Of a stretch of DNA of 59,443 nucleotides, positions 19,129 through 28,126 are shown in pieces. This stretch comes from Clostridia bacterium. GTDB lineage: Bacteria; Bacillota; Clostridia; Christensenellales; Pumilibacteraceae. The position numbers and the translations under genes are program-made. The stretch spans positions 1 to 59,443 of the forward strand of contig JAAWAB010000017.1 in assembly GCA_022791915.1 (NCBI GenBank), read 5' to 3'. Under the pieces are notes generated by a model, which saw only the letters and a program-made list of their open reading frames with translations, was not told the DNA's origin and made no database searches. Position 1 is the stretch's first letter; the number at the start of each line of letters is the position of its first letter.

Positions 19129-19168
19129 CGGCGTATCCGTAAAAAAACGGAAAAACGCCGCAATTTTT
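19129..19168 (+). terminator. Intrinsic terminator
   Basis: CGGCGT (19129-19134) with ACGCCG (19155-19160) encloses a second TCCGT/ACGGA stem; T residues follow at 19164-19168. Confidence 0.75.
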
Positions 19169-19238
19169 AATGAAATTTTAATCGTTTGTTAATTGCGTTA
19201 AAATGCGGGTGTTCTATATTGTTAGTGTAGCGTAAACG

Positions 19239-19787
19239 TCAGTCGGCGTGTGCACGCTTGCGTTCCGATTTGTTTGCAGTCTGTTGCAACGCGCACGCGA
19301 GCGAATCGGCGATTTCGGACGCAAGGGAATACACGAATCCCAATCGCACCGAATACAGATTGTCCGACGACCCCGACGCCACCGTGGCGGTAATGCTCAC
19401 GTCGCCCACTTTGGGGAGCGACTTTCCGCAGGCAAGACCGGGGCGAATGGCGCCGCGACTCACGCGGATTTTCCCCAGTTCGTCGCTTTCGCCCACGCAC
19501 GAATCGATTGCCACGACTTTTCTGCCCGCATAGCGGCGCTTTATGAGCGATACGGTTTCGTCGAGATTGAGCGCGGTAACGGGTTCGGTAAGCGTGCCGA
19601 GCACCGAGCAGGAGAGTTCGCGCGAGGCAAGCAAGTGCCCCACAAGCGGACCTATGCAGTCGCCCGTCACGCGGTCGGAACCAATGCACAAAATCACGGG
19701 CGGACGCCGAAGCGTGCCCAATGCGTCGCGCAGAGCGGATACGGTGCCGTCCGAACGGGACGGCAAAAGCGGCTTTTCGTTTTTCAT
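19239..19787 (-). CDS. yyaC: YyaC-family putative sporulation protein
   Basis: The 182-aa protein matches the YyaC/DUF1256 family, related to the Gpr germination protease fold. Characteristic segments are ILCIGSDRVTGDCIGPLVGHLL (about 32-53) and VVAIDSCVGESDELGKI (about 95-111), followed by a Gly-rich region ending in ATVASGSSDNLYSVRLG. YyaC acts in late sporulation of Bacillus, and its presence suggests an endospore-forming lineage. ATG 19787 is preferred over an upstream GTG, although the ribosome binding site is only GGGAA. It is divergent from the cvpA-like gene. Confidence 0.85.
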   Translation of the reverse strand: MKNEKPLLPSRSDGTVSALRDALGTLRRPPVILCIGSDRVTGDCIGPLVGHLLASRELSCSVLGTLTEPVTALNLDETVSLIKRRYAGRKVVAIDSCVGESDELGKIRVSRGAIRPGLACGKSLPKVGDVSITATVASGSSDNLYSVRLGFVYSLASEIADSLACALQQTANKSERKRAHAD

Positions 19788-19909
19788 ATTCCCAATTGTC
19801 GCCCGCAAATTCACCGTTTATACGTTTATAATCCGAAAAAAAGGGTATCTTTTCAAAAAGAGTACGTTTTGCGTAAATCGGAACGGCAGGGTGCCCGAAA
19901 GGAGTCAAT

Positions 19910-21259
19910 ATGTCTTACATCGATATAGCAATCATCGCCGTTGTGGTACTGGGCGCGTTGCTCGGATTGTGGAAGGGCTTTTTCAAAACGCTCATTTCCT
20001 TTTTCGGCTGGCTGGTATCCTTTCTTCTGGCATTTTTTCTAACAAGAGTGATTGCCGACGCATTACTAGACGTAGGCGCTATCCGCCAATTTGTAGTGGG
20101 AACGGACGGGTGGTCGCTGTATAGCTGGATTTACGGCAAGTTGCCCGACCTTTCGTCGGTGAGCGGTGTGTTGGCGGTTTTGCTCAAACCCATTCTTGCC
20201 ATTGCCGAAGCTGGCGGCGGCGATGTTGCCGAAAACGTGGCGCTCCTTCTTGCCAACGGCATTTTCTGCATTATCGTGTGTATCGGTTTGTTTATCGCCA
20301 TTCGGTTGTTGTTGTTGCTGTTTACCATGTTCGCCAACGCCATGACCAAAAACAGATTCGTGGGCGCTCTCAACCGTTTGCTCGGTTTGGTGCTGGGCGC
20401 CGTGAAAGGGTTGAGTTTTATCGTCATCATCATGATTATCATGAGTTTTGCCATGGGATTGAGCTTTATGGCGCCCGTTCGTGCGCAACTCGATAAAAGC
20501 GTGCTGGGCGCGCCCATATACAATCAGGTTTACAAACTGACCGATAAATTCTTATCGGGCGACAACGATACGCTTGTAAAATTGCGCGACTACATGGGTA
20601 AAGGCGATAAAGAGGAAGAAAAAGGCGAGTACGCCGCCTATGCGGGCACGTATACGGGAGAAGATAACGGCGTGACCTATGTGTTCGTGTTAAAAGCGGA
20701 CGGCACGTTCACCAATACGCCCGCCGACGGCGCGCCGCTTTCGGGAACCTTTACGGTGGAAGAAGACGTGCTCACGTTTACATACGAGAAAAAGGGCGAC
20801 GAAGAACAAGACGTAGACGTCGCTACCATGGGAGAAGGGTATTTCCGCCTGTGGGACACATATTTTGCCAAAGAGGGCGTAACGCCGCCCGCCGATACGG
20901 AACAGATTGAACTGGGCGGCGCCTATACGTTTACCCAAGGCGAAACGCAGTACACGTTGGTGCTCACCGAAGGGGATACGCCCACCGACGGCACCTACGT
21001 GCTTACCGTAATTACCAATGGGGAAGAAACCAAAACGCAGGATACCTACGACTACGATTCGGATACCAAAAAACTCGGATTGCTGCTTGCAGACGGCACC
21101 CGACTGTACGGCACCGTTTCCGCCGATACAATCGAGTTCGAAGACGGAAAAACGTTTGTGAAAGCACCCGCAACGCCGCCCGCCCAAGACGGCGAAAACG
21201 GGGAAGAAAACCCGCCTTCTCCGCCCGAAACGAACAACGGCGACCAAACCGAAAACTGA
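19910..21259 (+). CDS. CvpA-family membrane protein with extracytoplasmic beta-rich tail
   Basis: The N-terminal 190 residues are a CvpA (colicin V production) membrane domain: IDIAIIAVVVLGALLGLWKGF, a second helix at about 27-47, then hydrophobic segments near 80-135 and 160-187. Unusually, about 225 residues follow. They contain two similar beta-rich segments (about 243-316 and 325-410, with recurring G.YT.....Y.LVL / GTYVLTV patterns) and a disordered Pro/Glu/Asn tail from about 418. Normal CvpA proteins are 160-220 aa. Topology of the tail (probably outside) is inferred. The start at 19910 has a good AAAGGAG. Confidence 0.78.
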   Translation: MSYIDIAIIAVVVLGALLGLWKGFFKTLISFFGWLVSFLLAFFLTRVIADALLDVGAIRQFVVGTDGWSLYSWIYGKLPDLSSVSGVLAVLLKPILAIAEAGGGDVAENVALLLANGIFCIIVCIGLFIAIRLLLLLFTMFANAMTKNRFVGALNRLLGLVLGAVKGLSFIVIIMIIMSFAMGLSFMAPVRAQLDKSVLGAPIYNQVYKLTDKFLSGDNDTLVKLRDYMGKGDKEEEKGEYAAYAGTYTGEDNGVTYVFVLKADGTFTNTPADGAPLSGTFTVEEDVLTFTYEKKGDEEQDVDVATMGEGYFRLWDTYFAKEGVTPPADTEQIELGGAYTFTQGETQYTLVLTEGDTPTDGTYVLTVITNGEETKTQDTYDYDSDTKKLGLLLADGTRLYGTVSADTIEFEDGKTFVKAPATPPAQDGENGEENPPSPPETNNGDQTEN

Positions 21260-21271
21260 ATAACCGCATAA

Positions 21272-21306
21272 AAAATCCGTCCGCAACGTCTGCGGGCGGA
21301 TTTTTC
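21272..21306. terminator. Bidirectional terminator
   Basis: An AATCCGTCCGCA-type stem (21275-21285) pairs with TGCGGGCGGATT (21291-21302), with A residues left and T residues right. It separates the convergent cvpA-like and histidine kinase genes. Confidence 0.8.
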
Positions 21307-21348
21307 GTAAAAGCGTTCATCCTACGTGAAAACATGCAAATATAAAAA

Positions 21349-23550
21349 TTATTCGGCTTGCGAGTTGTTGCCTAAAACTTTGTTGAAAGCGGTCATCAGC
21401 TCGCAAACGTCGAGCGGCTTGGATAAATGGGCGTCCATGCCGCATTCGAGCGACGCTTTTCTGTCGCTCTCGAACGTGTTGGCGGAAAGCGCGAGTATGG
21501 GAATGTTTGCCAGAGCGGGGTCGGGCAGATTGCGAATGGCGCGTGTTGCCTGCCGCCCGTCCATAACGGGCATTTGTATGTCCATCAGTATCAGCGCATA
21601 CTCTCCCGGTGCGGACGCGCCTATTTTCCGCACTGCGATTTCTCCGTTCTCTGCCGTGTCCACCTTAAATCCAATATCCTGCAAAATGTCCGTTTCGATT
21701 TCGAGATTGATTTCGTTGTCCTCGGCAATCAGAATCTTTTTGCCGCGCGGGTCGAATCCGTCCCCGCTCTCTGCCGCCGCAACTTCGTTTTGCCTGCGTA
21801 ACGCAATCGTTACGGTAAACGTGCTGCCCTTGTTTACCGCGCTTTTCACTTCGATTGTGCCGCCCATCATTTCGGTGAGATGTTTGGCTATCGTAAGCCC
21901 CAGCCCCGCGCCGTACACACCGCTGCTTGTCGTGTTCTTTTCCCGTTCAAACGGAAGAAAAATCTTGTGCAGAGATTTTTTTGCAATTCCCACGCCCGTG
22001 TCGCGCACCGCAAAAACATAGGTGGCGTATCCGTCCGGTCGGCAATTCCGCTCGCTTACCGTAAGGCACACTTCGCCGCCGCTTTTCGTATAACTTACCG
22101 CATTATGTAATAGATGCGTCAGAATCTGCCGCAGATTTTCCCTGTCGGCAAATACTTCCGCATGTTGCAAAGCGCGTGCGTCCGTCTGTAAAGAAACGTT
22201 TTTGCGTTCGGCGGGTAATTGTACGGTGGCGTATGCGTCCCGCACGATTTCTTCCAAAGAACAAGCCGATTCCGCAAGACGAAAATCGTGCGATTCGAGA
22301 TAAGAAAGTTCGAGCACTTTTTCCACGAGATTGAGAATCTCTTTGCCCGCCGCGTCTATTTTGTCCAAATATTCGCTTACGGCTTGGTTGTCCGCATGCT
22401 TTTTCGCAAGCATGGTAAATCCGAAAATGGCGTTTAGCGGCGTGCGCATGTCGTGCGACATGTTGGATAAAAACGTGTTTTTGGCAACGTCCGCTGCTTT
22501 CGCCGTAGTAAGCGCTTCTTGCAAGATTTGCTTTTGCTTCATCTCTTGCAAAATTTCTATGTCTACGTTCTTGTACCCCATTACAATGCGGGAATTACTC
22601 TTATCGTCGCCCACGTCTACAATGCGCAATTGTATGTATTGCGTTTCGCCGTTTTGAATACAGCGGTAGTTTAGATAGTAGGTGGGGTTTTCGGCAAGCA
22701 TTTTGCGAATATAAGCGGGCGACGTTTTTTCGGCGACCGAAGCGCGGTCGTCGGGGTGTACCCACACGTTTACGTAATCGGATAAAAACCATCGGAGCGG
22801 ACGCACCTGCAATTTCTTTTCAAACTGCCGCTCCAACCGACTGCTCAACCGATAGGGAAGAACGGTGTCGGTGTCCAAATCGGCGTATAATATCGAATCA
22901 TAGTTCACGCTCAACCCTTCGATTACTTCCAGCCGTTGCAAATGCTCTTGTCGAATGAGTTTGCGCTCTTTGTCGTATTCTTCAATCAGATTTTGCAGCT
23001 TCTTGTCTTTTTCCCGCCCCGCATGAATGAGCGCCGCTTTCTCTCTTTGCCGTTGCGCCATCTTTTCGGTGGCATCGGCAATGAATACGTAAAAGATTTT
23101 GCCCGACGTTTCGCTGTGCACAAAATGCCCGTAGTCTTCCACCCAATGCACCACGCCGTTTTTGTCGCGGATACGGTATTCCACGTAGTCGAGCGCGTCC
23201 GAACTGTCGGCAATTTGCTCGTTTATGCTGTTTACCACTTCGTCCCTGTCGTCGGGGTGTATCATGCCGCCGAACGTGTTGCCTGTGAGTGTTTTGAATT
23301 CTTCGACGGTGTCGCACCCGAAAATGCGAATCAGCGCGCGGTTGGCGTAAAGAATTTTGTCGTTGTCCGCACGGTAAATAAAAAAGCCGCCGGGGATTTC
23401 GTCGATGAATCGCTTGATTTGTAAAGCCGTGCTTGCGTCGGGCGCGAGCGCACGAAAATCGTCCGCGTCGTCGGAACCGATATCATGACGGGCATCCAAA
23501 AAGGAAATCAATTGTTCCATCAGGCTGTGTTCCGATTCGCGTGGTTTCAT
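21349..23550 (-). CDS. Hybrid sensor histidine kinase with two PAS domains
   Basis: The 733-aa protein has no membrane helix, so it should be cytosolic. Two PAS-like domains are at about 40-165 (IPGGFFIYRADNDKILYANR start) and 215-345, separated by a coiled-coil stretch rich in Lys/Arg/Glu. The HisKA box FLSNMSHDMRTPLNAI has phospho-acceptor His366. An HATPase region follows (N box HLLHNAVSYT; DTGVGI; GAGLGLTIAK). A C-terminal receiver domain has phospho-acceptor Asp657 in LILMDIQMPVMDG and a late KP. No dedicated response regulator with an output domain is adjacent. The start at 23550 has GGGAGGAAC upstream. Confidence 0.92.
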   Translation of the reverse strand: MKPRESEHSLMEQLISFLDARHDIGSDDADDFRALAPDASTALQIKRFIDEIPGGFFIYRADNDKILYANRALIRIFGCDTVEEFKTLTGNTFGGMIHPDDRDEVVNSINEQIADSSDALDYVEYRIRDKNGVVHWVEDYGHFVHSETSGKIFYVFIADATEKMAQRQREKAALIHAGREKDKKLQNLIEEYDKERKLIRQEHLQRLEVIEGLSVNYDSILYADLDTDTVLPYRLSSRLERQFEKKLQVRPLRWFLSDYVNVWVHPDDRASVAEKTSPAYIRKMLAENPTYYLNYRCIQNGETQYIQLRIVDVGDDKSNSRIVMGYKNVDIEILQEMKQKQILQEALTTAKAADVAKNTFLSNMSHDMRTPLNAIFGFTMLAKKHADNQAVSEYLDKIDAAGKEILNLVEKVLELSYLESHDFRLAESACSLEEIVRDAYATVQLPAERKNVSLQTDARALQHAEVFADRENLRQILTHLLHNAVSYTKSGGEVCLTVSERNCRPDGYATYVFAVRDTGVGIAKKSLHKIFLPFEREKNTTSSGVYGAGLGLTIAKHLTEMMGGTIEVKSAVNKGSTFTVTIALRRQNEVAAAESGDGFDPRGKKILIAEDNEINLEIETDILQDIGFKVDTAENGEIAVRKIGASAPGEYALILMDIQMPVMDGRQATRAIRNLPDPALANIPILALSANTFESDRKASLECGMDAHLSKPLDVCELMTAFNKVLGNNSQAE

Positions 23551-23577
23551 TCCCGTTCCTCCCTGTTTTCCGCATAA

Positions 23578-23606
23578 ATTGTACCACAAACCACGCCGTT
23601 TGTCAA
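23578..23606 (-). promoter_or_regulatory. Minus-strand promoter of the hybrid histidine kinase
   Basis: On the minus strand, TTGACA (23601-23606), 17-bp spacer, TACAAT (23578-23583). Confidence 0.8.
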
Positions 23607-23751
23607 ATTTCTGACAGATTCACGGCGTCGCGCGTTTGCCTTTTATCGCGTTTTTTCGCAGAAAATCGATATTTCGTCATTTTTTATCGTATTACGGCAT
23701 ATATATTCCAGTACAATAAGTACCGAATCCATATCAACAGAGGTGAACCGC

Positions 23752-24876
23752 ATGAGCTTTGAGAAAAAACTTGTGATTCTAACGGGAAAGACGGGCAGGG
23801 GAACGGCGCTTTTGGAACGCAACGGCATGGGCACGTTCGTCACGCTCAATGCGTTCGCCCTTCCCGACCTTACGGCGGGCGAATATGCTTTGGGCGTCAA
23901 AACGGGCACCGACGTGTTCCGACGCGAAATCGGCTCGCTCGGCAGAATCAAGTCGCGGTTCGCTTTACCCGACGGCGAATATGCGGCGGCGCATTTGGTG
24001 GTATTCCGCACGTTCGACGAAGAAGTGGTGCTCTACGGCACGAGTTCGGGGCGCAAGATGTGGGAAGGCAACCTTATGGACGGATTGAGGAGAAACAAGG
24101 TTGAGGCAAAGACGACGGATACGGGCACGAATGTTGCGCCGACGCAGGAATTTCATTACAGCGAAAGGAAAATAGAAGACTATTTTCTGCGTATCGACCC
24201 GTCGTCGCGGTATTACGACGGCGCGCTTGCCGAAGTAAACTATTTCGATTATACGCCGCAGGAACCAACTGCGGATACCGACGTGCTGTATTACGATATC
24301 CCGCCCACGCCGGGAGAAATGGAGCGCATGTACCTTCGCAATCGTTTCGGCGGCGGCGTCGCGGTTTCCCAACCGCAGGCAAACGAAGAGATTGCCTCGT
24401 CCGTTGCGGCGGTTGTCGCCGACGCCCAACCGCAGGCACGCGGCGAACGGAAAGAAAAGCAAGACGCACAAAAAACCGCGGACGAGCCGATACGTATCAA
24501 AAGCGCGTCCGAATACAGCGTGGAGCAGGCGGTGGCGGCGGTAAAAACGGAAGCGGGATTTTATGCGTCCGTCAAAGCGCAACTCGATAAATTGTTTGCC
24601 GACGGCGAACGGTTTGCGCCGCTCGAACGCGCCCTGCCCGGAACCAAATGGGTGCGGGTGAACTACGACGACAGTGGCAGATACTATGTGGTGGGGCTTA
24701 TCGGCAACGTCCCCGAATACATAGCCTACGGCGTGCCCGGCGTATACGGCGAAACGCCCGCCGCATTCGAAGGCGCCGATTTTGTTCCGCTCGACTCCCA
24801 AAACCCTGCGGGCGAAGGATTCTGGGTGCTGTTTCAGTCGGCGGAAACGGGCAAAGAAATCGCCAAAAATCCGTAG
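23752..24876 (+). CDS. Conserved protein of unknown function, C-terminal YGVPG domain
   Basis: The 374-aa protein has no signal peptide or membrane helix. Residues 1-110 are beta-rich (for example LVILTGKTGRGTALLERNG). A variable, charged linker with Ala/Gln/Lys-rich stretches spans about 110-265. The C-terminal 90 residues contain KWVRVNYDDSGRYYVVGLIG and EYIAYGVPGVYGE then EGFWVLFQS, a pattern I associate with an uncharacterised domain in Clostridia, possibly linked to membrane or envelope proteins. I cannot name its family with confidence. ATG 23752 follows AGAGGTG. It is divergent from the histidine kinase. Confidence 0.6.
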   Translation: MSFEKKLVILTGKTGRGTALLERNGMGTFVTLNAFALPDLTAGEYALGVKTGTDVFRREIGSLGRIKSRFALPDGEYAAAHLVVFRTFDEEVVLYGTSSGRKMWEGNLMDGLRRNKVEAKTTDTGTNVAPTQEFHYSERKIEDYFLRIDPSSRYYDGALAEVNYFDYTPQEPTADTDVLYYDIPPTPGEMERMYLRNRFGGGVAVSQPQANEEIASSVAAVVADAQPQARGERKEKQDAQKTADEPIRIKSASEYSVEQAVAAVKTEAGFYASVKAQLDKLFADGERFAPLERALPGTKWVRVNYDDSGRYYVVGLIGNVPEYIAYGVPGVYGETPAAFEGADFVPLDSQNPAGEGFWVLFQSAETGKEIAKNP

Positions 24877-24931
24877 GGGCGCAAAAGCGTTTTTCGGACG
24901 CGAAAAAGATTGAAAACCCACAAGAATTTAC

Positions 24932-24961
24932 TTGACACGGCAGGTAAATTTGTGCTAACAT
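24932..24961 (+). promoter_or_regulatory. Promoter of the rpmG-secE-nusG-rpl operon
   Basis: TTGACA (24932-24937) with an 18-bp spacer to TAACAT (24956-24961), or 17 bp to CTAACA. Transcription should begin near 24967. Confidence 0.65.
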
Positions 24962-24963
24962 AG

Positions 24964-24994
24964 ATAAGCACCGCAATCGGGGTGCTTATTTTTC
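24964..24994 (+). promoter_or_regulatory. 5'-terminal hairpin at the rpmG mRNA start
   Basis: ATAAGCACC (24964-24972) pairs perfectly with GGTGCTTAT (24981-24989) and five T residues follow. It looks like a terminator, but it begins within a few bases of the predicted transcription start. It is more likely a 5' stem-loop stabilising the mRNA, or a very early attenuator. Confidence 0.5.
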
Positions 24995-25029
24995 TATGTG
25001 TTTACCATAGACGAAGGAGTTGGATATAT

Positions 25030-25191
25030 ATGGCAGCAACTACGAGAACGCGTATCACGCTTGCCTGCACCGAGTGCAAGCAGCGCAATTACGACAATAT
25101 GAAGAACAAGAAGAACGATCCCGATCGTATCGAGCTGAAAAAGTACTGCAAATTCTGCCGCAAGCACACCGTTCATAAGGAGACGAAGTAA
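25030..25191 (+). CDS. rpmG: 50S ribosomal protein L33
   Basis: This 53-aa protein is the zinc-ribbon form of L33, with Cys pairs in ACTEC (about 12-16) and CKFC (about 40-43). [15 protein letters not shown] and the basic KHTVHKETK end fit the family. ATG 25030 follows GAAGGAG; an upstream in-frame start would run through the leader hairpin. It begins the operon, with secE 2 nt after its stop, as usual for Firmicutes. Confidence 0.95.
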   Translation: MAATTRTRITLACTECKQRNYDNMKNKKNDPDRIELKKYCKFCRKHTVHKETK

Positions 25192-25193
25192 CG

Positions 25194-25517
25194 ATGGCGA
25201 ACGAGAACAAGCAGGCGCAGGGCAACGATAAGCCCAAAAAGCGCGGGCGTGTCAAAGAAACGTTTGCCGAACTGAAAAAGGTTACGTGGCCCACGTTCGG
25301 CAAAACGATGAAGCAGACGGGTTCGGTATTCGTAGTTACCATTTTCTTCTTGGTGATTTTGCTTGCCATGGATCAACTGCTGGGGCTTGCGCATAAACAG
25401 CTGATTAAAGGTCTTACCGAAACGGTAATCGGCTTGCCGAAAATGCTTTCGGCGGGGTTCGAGAGCGTGATGAACACGCTGTTTTCGGGTGCGCGCGCGT
25501 TGCCGCTTCTCATATAG
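25194..25517 (+). CDS. secE: Preprotein translocase subunit SecE
   Basis: SecE clamps SecY in the translocation channel. The 107-aa protein has a basic cytosolic N-terminus, the hallmark ELKKVTWPTFGKTMKQT (about 26-42), then one membrane helix (VFVVTIFFLVILLAMDQLL, about 45-63). The family usually ends soon after this helix at 60-75 residues, but here 40 further residues follow (KQLIKGLTETVIGLPKML and more). Position between rpmG and nusG supports the call. Confidence 0.92.
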   Translation: MANENKQAQGNDKPKKRGRVKETFAELKKVTWPTFGKTMKQTGSVFVVTIFFLVILLAMDQLLGLAHKQLIKGLTETVIGLPKMLSAGFESVMNTLFSGARALPLLI

Positions 25518-25532
25518 CGGGAGAGATATCGA

Positions 25533-26063
25533 ATGGAAGGAACGACGCAAGAAGCAAAGTGGTATGTTCTGCACACCTATTCGGGGTACGAAAACATGGT
25601 GCGCGACAACCTTAAAATGGTTTTTGAAAAGAACAACATGCTCGACCGTCTTATGGAAATCACCATTCCCATGGAAGACGTGGTAGAAGAAAAGAATGGA
25701 AAGCGCAAAATCGTACAGCGCCGTATGTTCCCGTGTTACGTTCTCGTAAAAATGATTTACAACAACGATATGTGGCACATGATAACCAACACGCGCGGCG
25801 TTACGGGATTCGTGGGACCGCAGGGGCGTCCGCTTCCGCTCACCGAAGACGAAATCAAGCGTATGCATTTGGAAAAAATCGTTGTGGAAACCAACTACCA
25901 TGTGGGTGACAGAGTAAAAGTTACGCAAGGTCCGCTGGAAGGATTCGTGGGCGAAATCGAAACAATGGACGCCGGCGCGAGCAAATGCCGCGTAATCGTC
26001 AGCATGTTCGGCAGAGAAACCCCCGTGGATTTGGAACTGTATCAAATAGAGCGCGCCGAATAA
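25533..26063 (+). CDS. nusG: Transcription termination/antitermination factor NusG
   Basis: NusG binds RNA polymerase and links it with Rho or the ribosome. The 176-aa protein has the NGN domain (WYVLHTYSGYENMVRDNL; PCYVLVKM; TRGVTGFVG) and a C-terminal KOW domain (GDRVKVTQGPLEGFVGEI, about 126-143). Length is typical. It starts 15 nt after secE with GGGAGAG upstream. Confidence 0.96.
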   Translation: MEGTTQEAKWYVLHTYSGYENMVRDNLKMVFEKNNMLDRLMEITIPMEDVVEEKNGKRKIVQRRMFPCYVLVKMIYNNDMWHMITNTRGVTGFVGPQGRPLPLTEDEIKRMHLEKIVVETNYHVGDRVKVTQGPLEGFVGEIETMDAGASKCRVIVSMFGRETPVDLELYQIERAE

Positions 26064-26086
26064 AGGCAACCAACGTCAAAACAATT

Positions 26087-26115
26087 CGGGAGAGCGAAAG
26101 CTCGCTAATACCGCG
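26087..26115 (+). promoter_or_regulatory. Candidate r-protein leader element before rplK
   Basis: CGGGAGAGC-GAAA-GCTC followed by CTAATACCGCG forms a small nested hairpin in the 84-nt gap between nusG and rplK. Its layout resembles the conserved element seen before rplK in other Firmicutes, which may mediate L1 or L11 feedback (inference from memory of the pattern). Confidence 0.4.
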
Positions 26116-26147
26116 ATTGCTATAAAATTAAGCAAGGAGAAACAAAC

Positions 26148-26573
26148 ATGGCAAAAAAACTGCAAGCAGTGGTAAAACTTCAATTACCCGCAGGCAAGGC
26201 AACCCCGGGACCGCCCGTCGGTAGCAGCCTTGGTCCGCACGGTATCAACATTCCCGGTTTTACCAAGGAATTCAACGAAAAAACGAGAGGGCAGGAAGGT
26301 TTAATCATTCCCGTCGTTATCAGCATCTACGCCGACCGTAGCTTTACGTTCGTGCTCAAAACCCCTCCCGCAGCCGTCCTTATCAAAAAGGCGTGCGGTA
26401 TCGAGAGCGGTTCGGCAAAACCCAATAAAGACAAAGTGGCAAAAATCACCAAAGCACAGCTCACCGAAATCGCCACAACCAAAATGCCCGACCTCAACGC
26501 CGCCTCGCTTGATGCGGCAATCAGCATGATTGCGGGAACGGCGCGCAGTATGGGCGTCACCGTGGTGGATTAA
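26148..26573 (+). CDS. rplK: 50S ribosomal protein L11
   Basis: At 141 aa this is the expected length. The N-terminal domain carries [29 protein letters not shown], and the C-terminal RNA-binding domain is present through [13 protein letters not shown]11 binds the GTPase-associated 23S region. The gene begins after AAGGAGA and is 13 nt upstream of rplA. Confidence 0.97.
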   Translation: MAKKLQAVVKLQLPAGKATPGPPVGSSLGPHGINIPGFTKEFNEKTRGQEGLIIPVVISIYADRSFTFVLKTPPAAVLIKKACGIESGSAKPNKDKVAKITKAQLTEIATTKMPDLNAASLDAAISMIAGTARSMGVTVVD

Positions 26574-26586
26574 GGAGGGCACACAC

Positions 26587-27270
26587 ATGAGCGGAAAGAA
26601 TTACAGAGAAAGCGTAAAGGCAATCGATACGAGTAAGGCATACGAACCCGGCGACGCAATGGGCGCCGTGCTCGCTACGGCAAAAGCCAAATTCGACGAA
26701 ACGGTGGAATTGCACGTTCGTTTGGGCGTAGACCCCCGTCAGGCAGACCAACAGGTGCGCGGCACCGTCGTATTGCCCAACGGAACGGGTAGAAGCGTCA
26801 AAGTGCTTGTAATCGCCAAAGGCGACAAAGCGGATATCGCGGCAAAGGCGGGCGCCGATATTGTGGGCGCCGAAGAAATCATCGCCAAAATTCTCAACGA
26901 AAACTATCTCGATTTCGACGTGGTCATCACTTCGCCCGACATGATGGGGCAAATGGGTCGCGTGGCTAAAATTCTCGGTCCCAAAGGCTTAATGCCTTCG
27001 CCCAAGTCGGGAACGGTTACCATGGATATCGAAAAAGCCATCAAAGAAACCAAGGCGGGCAAGGTGGAATACCGCGTAGATAAAACGGCTATCATTCACT
27101 GTCCCATCGGTAAAAAATCGTTCGGCGCCGAAAAGTTGCTCGAAAACTTCAACGCGCTGATGGAAGCCATCGTAAAAGCAAAACCCGCCGCGGCAAAAGG
27201 TACGTACATCAAAAGCGTATATACCGCGTCCACTATGGGTCCGAGCGTGCGCGTAAACTACCGCGTGTAA
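26587..27270 (+). CDS. rplA: 50S ribosomal protein L1
   Basis: The 227-aa protein shows L1 features: [25 protein letters not shown], the [15 protein letters not shown] loop and the C-terminal [17 protein letters not shown]1 forms the mobile stalk and often represses its own operon. ATG 26587 follows GGAGGG and is preferred over an upstream start inside rplK. Confidence 0.97.
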   Translation: MSGKNYRESVKAIDTSKAYEPGDAMGAVLATAKAKFDETVELHVRLGVDPRQADQQVRGTVVLPNGTGRSVKVLVIAKGDKADIAAKAGADIVGAEEIIAKILNENYLDFDVVITSPDMMGQMGRVAKILGPKGLMPSPKSGTVTMDIEKAIKETKAGKVEYRVDKTAIIHCPIGKKSFGAEKLLENFNALMEAIVKAKPAAAKGTYIKSVYTASTMGPSVRVNYRV

Positions 27271-27302
27271 TCGGAGTAGCACAAAAACAAAACGCAACTG
27301 AA

Positions 27303-27460
27303 TAAACCGTAGACAACAAGCGACGCGAAAGCGGCTGAAATGATTGAAAATGTCAATCGGCTTGTCGAGGTGTGAAAAAAATCTTGCGGCAAGCGCATAA
27401 ACCGTGCGAGCCGAAAAAGAAATCCGCGCCTCGTTTATCGGGGCGTTTGTTTTATAAGCG
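27303..27460 (+). promoter_or_regulatory. L10 leader with attenuator upstream of rplJ
   Basis: The 238-nt gap between rplA and rplJ holds a structured leader. CCGTAGACAACAAGCGACGC, then after a stem GCTTGTCGAGGTG, match the conserved core of the Firmicutes L10 leader, which binds the L10-L12 complex. A terminator hairpin follows: CGCCTCG (27427-27433) with CGGGGCG (27439-27445) and T residues to 27453. Excess L10-L12 would favour termination before rplJL. Confidence 0.75.
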
Positions 27461-27508
27461 GAGCGCCGTCGGCGTATCCGCAAAAAATAAAACAGGAGGT
27501 AAAAAACA

Positions 27509-28006
27509 TTGTCGAAAGAAGCAATCGCACAAAAAGCCCAACAGGTAGAAGAAATCAGCGAAAAGGTTAAAAAGGCAAAAACGATTGTACTTGTGGATTA
27601 CCGCGGCTTAACCGTGGCGCAAGACACCGAAATGCGTGTCAATATGCGTAATGCGGGCGTGGATTACAAAGTGCTCAAAAACCGTCTTGTATTGCGTGCC
27701 TTTAACGGTTGCGGTTTTGACGGATTCGAAAAGGTTCTCGAAGGTCCCACCGCCGTGGCGTTCGGCTACGAAGACGCAGTGGCGCCCGCAAAAATCGTTT
27801 CGGAAACCGTGGCAAAAACCAACAACAAGATTTCGATTAAGGGCGGCATCATCGAGGGCAAGCAGGCAAGCGTAGAAGAAATCAACGCTCTTGCCAAAAT
27901 CCCCGCAAAACCCGTGTTGGTCGGTCAACTCTTGGGCATGCTCACCAATCCTATGCGCAGTCTTGCCGTCGCGCTCAACGAGATTGCCAAAAAACAGTCC
28001 GCATAA
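27509..28006 (+). CDS. rplJ: 50S ribosomal protein L10
   Basis: The 165-aa L10 protein begins with TTG at 27509 after a consensus AGGAGGT. VDYRGLTVAQDTEMR, the YKVLKNRLVLRAF segment and the GPTAVAFGYED region fit the family. The C-terminal helix anchors L7/L12 dimers in the ribosomal stalk. Synthesis is likely under the upstream L10 leader. Confidence 0.96.
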   Translation: MSKEAIAQKAQQVEEISEKVKKAKTIVLVDYRGLTVAQDTEMRVNMRNAGVDYKVLKNRLVLRAFNGCGFDGFEKVLEGPTAVAFGYEDAVAPAKIVSETVAKTNNKISIKGGIIEGKQASVEEINALAKIPAKPVLVGQLLGMLTNPMRSLAVALNEIAKKQSA

Positions 28007-28126
28007 GGGCGGAAAAAAGTCGTCGGTGCAAATGTTGCGCGTAAGCGCATAACCGTATCGGCGGAGCGTAAAAAAATGACAGGGGCGGAGCCAACGCCCG
28101 AAATAAAAAAAGGAGATTAAAATATC

